Source of the DNA: Gammaproteobacteria bacterium
GTDB taxonomy: Bacteria > Pseudomonadota > Gammaproteobacteria > Steroidobacterales > Woeseiaceae
NCBI GenBank assembly: GCA_029881015.1
Contig: JAOUNK010000001.1
Location: 1 to 60,894, forward strand
Length of the DNA stretch: 60,894 nucleotides
Direction: 5' to 3'
Part shown: positions 59,110-60,894 of the stretch, in pieces
How positions within the stretch are numbered: the first letter of the stretch is position 1
Layout: every line of letters starts with the position of its first letter
Translations under genes and position numbers: made by a program
The notes under the pieces: generated by a model
Database searches by the model: none
Seen by the model: only the letters and a program-made list of their open reading frames with translations
Told to the model about the DNA's origin: nothing

Positions 59110-60894
59110 TCAGGATGAAATCAGCTTGCGCAATTCCTGCGCAGCGACTGCCAGCGTAGCAAAGTCGATGTCTTCGCGTAGTTTCATTTCCTCGATGGTC
59201 TCAGTGAAGTTCTGTACCTCTTGCTCATGTTTCACGAGCCACCGCCGCGCGATCTCGCGCGCGTCCCGGGTACTGCGCCTGGTCAGCAGGTTGTCGCCGA
59301 TCTGGCGCCGCAGCCTGAAGAAGTCCTCGCGAAGAATGTTTCTCGCCTTGGCCTGCCACCGCCCCGAGACCTTGAGGTCTTCCGCCGAATTGTGGAGCCA
59401 CTGCAGCCCGAGTGCATCATTGAACGATGAGTACAGGCGCGCGGAATCGATGACATCGCGCTTGCGATCGGCAGCGAGGTCGACGATATCGACGGCCGCG
59501 CGCGTCACCAGCAGCAACGAAATCTTGTTGGCGAGTTTCTCTGGTACACCCATGTCGAGCCATGCGTCGTGAGCCTTGCCGATGCGTGCCTGGCTCGCTT
59601 TGGAGACATAGCTGCTCGAGCGGGCATAGATCTTCACCATGCCGGGTTTCAGACGCTCGACACACTTAACGACATCGAGGTTCTTGCCGTACTGCTCGAT
59701 CAGCCAGTAGCAGACGTGCCGCAGCGTGCGGCTGATCTCGAACATCATGAGCATCTGGGCTTTGGCCGGGACGACATGATCGAGCGCTTCAATTTCCTTG
59801 AACAGGGGGCGTGCGCCGCAAATGATGCGCGCGACTTCATAGGCGCGCGCCACGGTCAGAATGCTGGCGCCCGTATCCGACTGGGTGCGCTTGACGAACG
59901 TCGGGCCCATGCGATTGACAATGTCATTGGCGATCAGCGTGGCGAGAATCTGCCGGCTCAGGCGATGCAGTGGTATCAGGTCTGAGTAACGACGGCGCAG
60001 TACGTCCGGGAAGTAGCGTTCCGGGTCGATTTGCAGGAAGTCTGTCAATGAGTCGTCCGACCTGATCAGCCCGTTGTACAGATCGATCTTGGCGTAGCTC
60101 AAGACGACCGCCAGTTCCGGGCGTGTCAGGCCCTGTTTACGCTGGCGCCGGTCCTCGATTTCAGCCTCATCGGGCAGGAATTCGAGATCGCGGTCCAGCT
60201 CCCCGGTACGTTCCAGGTCGGTGATCAGTCTCGCGAACTCGTCCAGGCGCTCGGCAGACGACATCTCGCTCATGCTGATCGACTGGGTCTGCAGGTAGTT
60301 GTTGCGTAATACCAGGTTCGCGACATCGTCGGTCATGGACGCCAGCAGCTCGTTGCGCTTTTCGCGCGGCATGTTCGTCTGCTTCGTAACGAGGCTGAGC
60401 AGGATCTTGATATTGACCTCGCGGTCGGAACTGTCCACGCCGCCGGAGTTGTCGATAAAGTCGGTGTTGATACGACCGCCATGCATACTGAACTCAACGC
60501 GTGCGCGCTGCGTCAGTCCGAGGTTGCCGCCTTCACCGATGACTTTGCATCGCAACTCGTCGGCATCGACACGCAACGCATCGTTGCTGCGATCGCCGAC
60601 GTCCGAGTGGCCTTCGCTGCTGGCTTTGACATACGTACCGATACCGCCGTTCCAGAGCAGGTCGACGTCGGCCTTCAGTATGGCCCTGATCAGATCGTCG
60701 GGTTGTACGGATACTTCTTCGATGTCCAGCAGTCTGCGAGCTTCCGGGCTCAGCTTGATGGTCTTTGCCTGCCGCGAGAAAACTCCGCCGCCCTTGGAGA
60801 TCAACGCCTCGTTGTAGTCATCCCAGGTAGAACCGGCCTTGCGGAACAGGCGGTGGCGTTCCTTGTAGCTGACGGCCATATCCGGGTCGGGGTC
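59110..60894 (-). CDS. gdhB: NAD-specific glutamate dehydrogenase, large (180-kDa) type, C-terminal part
   Basis: About 594 C-terminal residues of an enzyme that is normally near 1600 residues long; the rest lies beyond the right edge. It oxidatively deaminates glutamate to 2-oxoglutarate with NAD+. The conserved LLWNGGIGTYVK, CKVIGEGGNLGLTQRARVEF and TDFIDNSGGVDSSDREVN blocks identify the family, followed by the helical C-terminal domain with RLSRQILATLIANDIVNRMG. It acts as the exit of the polyamine/arginine degradation routes into the TCA cycle. Stop at 59110-59112. Confidence 0.95.
   Translation of the reverse strand, partial: DPDPDMAVSYKERHRLFRKAGSTWDDYNEALISKGGGVFSRQAKTIKLSPEARRLLDIEEVSVQPDDLIRAILKADVDLLWNGGIGTYVKASSEGHSDVGDRSNDALRVDADELRCKVIGEGGNLGLTQRARVEFSMHGGRINTDFIDNSGGVDSSDREVNIKILLSLVTKQTNMPREKRNELLASMTDDVANLVLRNNYLQTQSISMSEMSSAERLDEFARLITDLERTGELDRDLEFLPDEAEIEDRRQRKQGLTRPELAVVLSYAKIDLYNGLIRSDDSLTDFLQIDPERYFPDVLRRRYSDLIPLHRLSRQILATLIANDIVNRMGPTFVKRTQSDTGASILTVARAYEVARIICGARPLFKEIEALDHVVPAKAQMLMMFEISRTLRHVCYWLIEQYGKNLDVVKCVERLKPGMVKIYARSSSYVSKASQARIGKAHDAWLDMGVPEKLANKISLLLVTRAAVDIVDLAADRKRDVIDSARLYSSFNDALGLQWLHNSAEDLKVSGRWQAKARNILREDFFRLRRQIGDNLLTRRSTRDAREIARRWLVKHEQEVQNFTETIEEMKLREDIDFATLAVAAQELRKLISS

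Overview
The window reads as chromosome of an aerobic, GC-rich (about 60%) gammaproteobacterium. The main reasons are the long QueF type, GlnRS, ThrS, the MoaA/C/D/E set, a DksA-like zinc-finger protein, DUF47/Pit, EVE, TonB-dependent uptake, a cbb3 oxidase and a very large NAD-glutamate dehydrogenase. A marine or sediment lineage (Woeseiales/Steroidobacterales-like) is my guess; the sequence alone does not fix the species. Coding density is very high. No gap exceeds 300 bp, and I see no rRNA, tRNA, CRISPR, insertion sequence or prophage.

Layout. 1-2851 (-): ccoN-ccoO-ccoQ-ccoP, high-affinity cytochrome oxidase, with ccoP cut by the left edge. 3086-4987 (+): a PAS-PAS hybrid histidine kinase; a FixJ-type regulator lies at 7136-7750. 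5002-7122: SirB-like membrane protein, tandem universal stress protein, DksA/TraR zinc finger, and two back-to-back terminators (5506-5579) that frame a possible small RNA. 7785-11408 (-): TetR - HlyD - ABC ATPase - ABC permease exporter, divergent from a GTP cyclohydrolase II gene. 12337-18573: queF, then a cyanophycin operon (cphB, cphA and a Mur-ligase-only cphA paralogue). 18551-25069: alpha/beta hydrolase, EVE protein, DUF47-Pit phosphate transport, gamma-glutamyltransferase and an MFS transporter. 25085-25946: SRPBCC + ArsR pair.

26039-35336 is an agmatine/putrescine catabolic island: a glutamine-synthetase-like enzyme (-), IclR regulator, NhaC-family transporter, PuuD hydrolase, second glutamine-synthetase-like enzyme, class III transaminase, agmatinase, and a TetR regulator. 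Together with the cyanophycin operon it suggests that arginine is stored as cyanophycin and that arginine-derived agmatine and putrescine are burned for carbon and nitrogen. The NAD-glutamate dehydrogenase at the right edge would feed the resulting glutamate into the TCA cycle.

35472-42985: a very unusual TonB-like protein with two degenerate receiver domains in front of its membrane segment, then divergent thrS/glnS around a perfect inverted repeat, a DUF62 SAM hydrolase and the queuosine-precursor transporter YhhQ. 43746-45586: a pair of acyl-CoA dehydrogenase genes that both look broken. 45686-49010: molybdenum cofactor operon moaA-moaC-mobA-moaD-moaE and a MaoC-like protein. 49035-54410 (-): a cysteine synthase-glutaredoxin fusion, a nitrilase and a TonB-dependent receptor. 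54546-57849 (+): acyl-CoA ligase, an SDR-fold protein lacking its catalytic residues, and a TesB thioesterase. 57826-60894 (-): gamma-carbonic anhydrase, gpmA and the C-terminal part of NAD-glutamate dehydrogenase.

Most novel candidate: the 952-residue REC-REC-TM-helical-TonB protein at 35472-38330. Secondary: the doubly damaged acyl-CoA dehydrogenase pair, the CysK-glutaredoxin fusion, the ATP-grasp-less CphA paralogue, the catalytically dead SDR, and several compact promoter/operator structures (ArsR, TetR, thrS-glnS).
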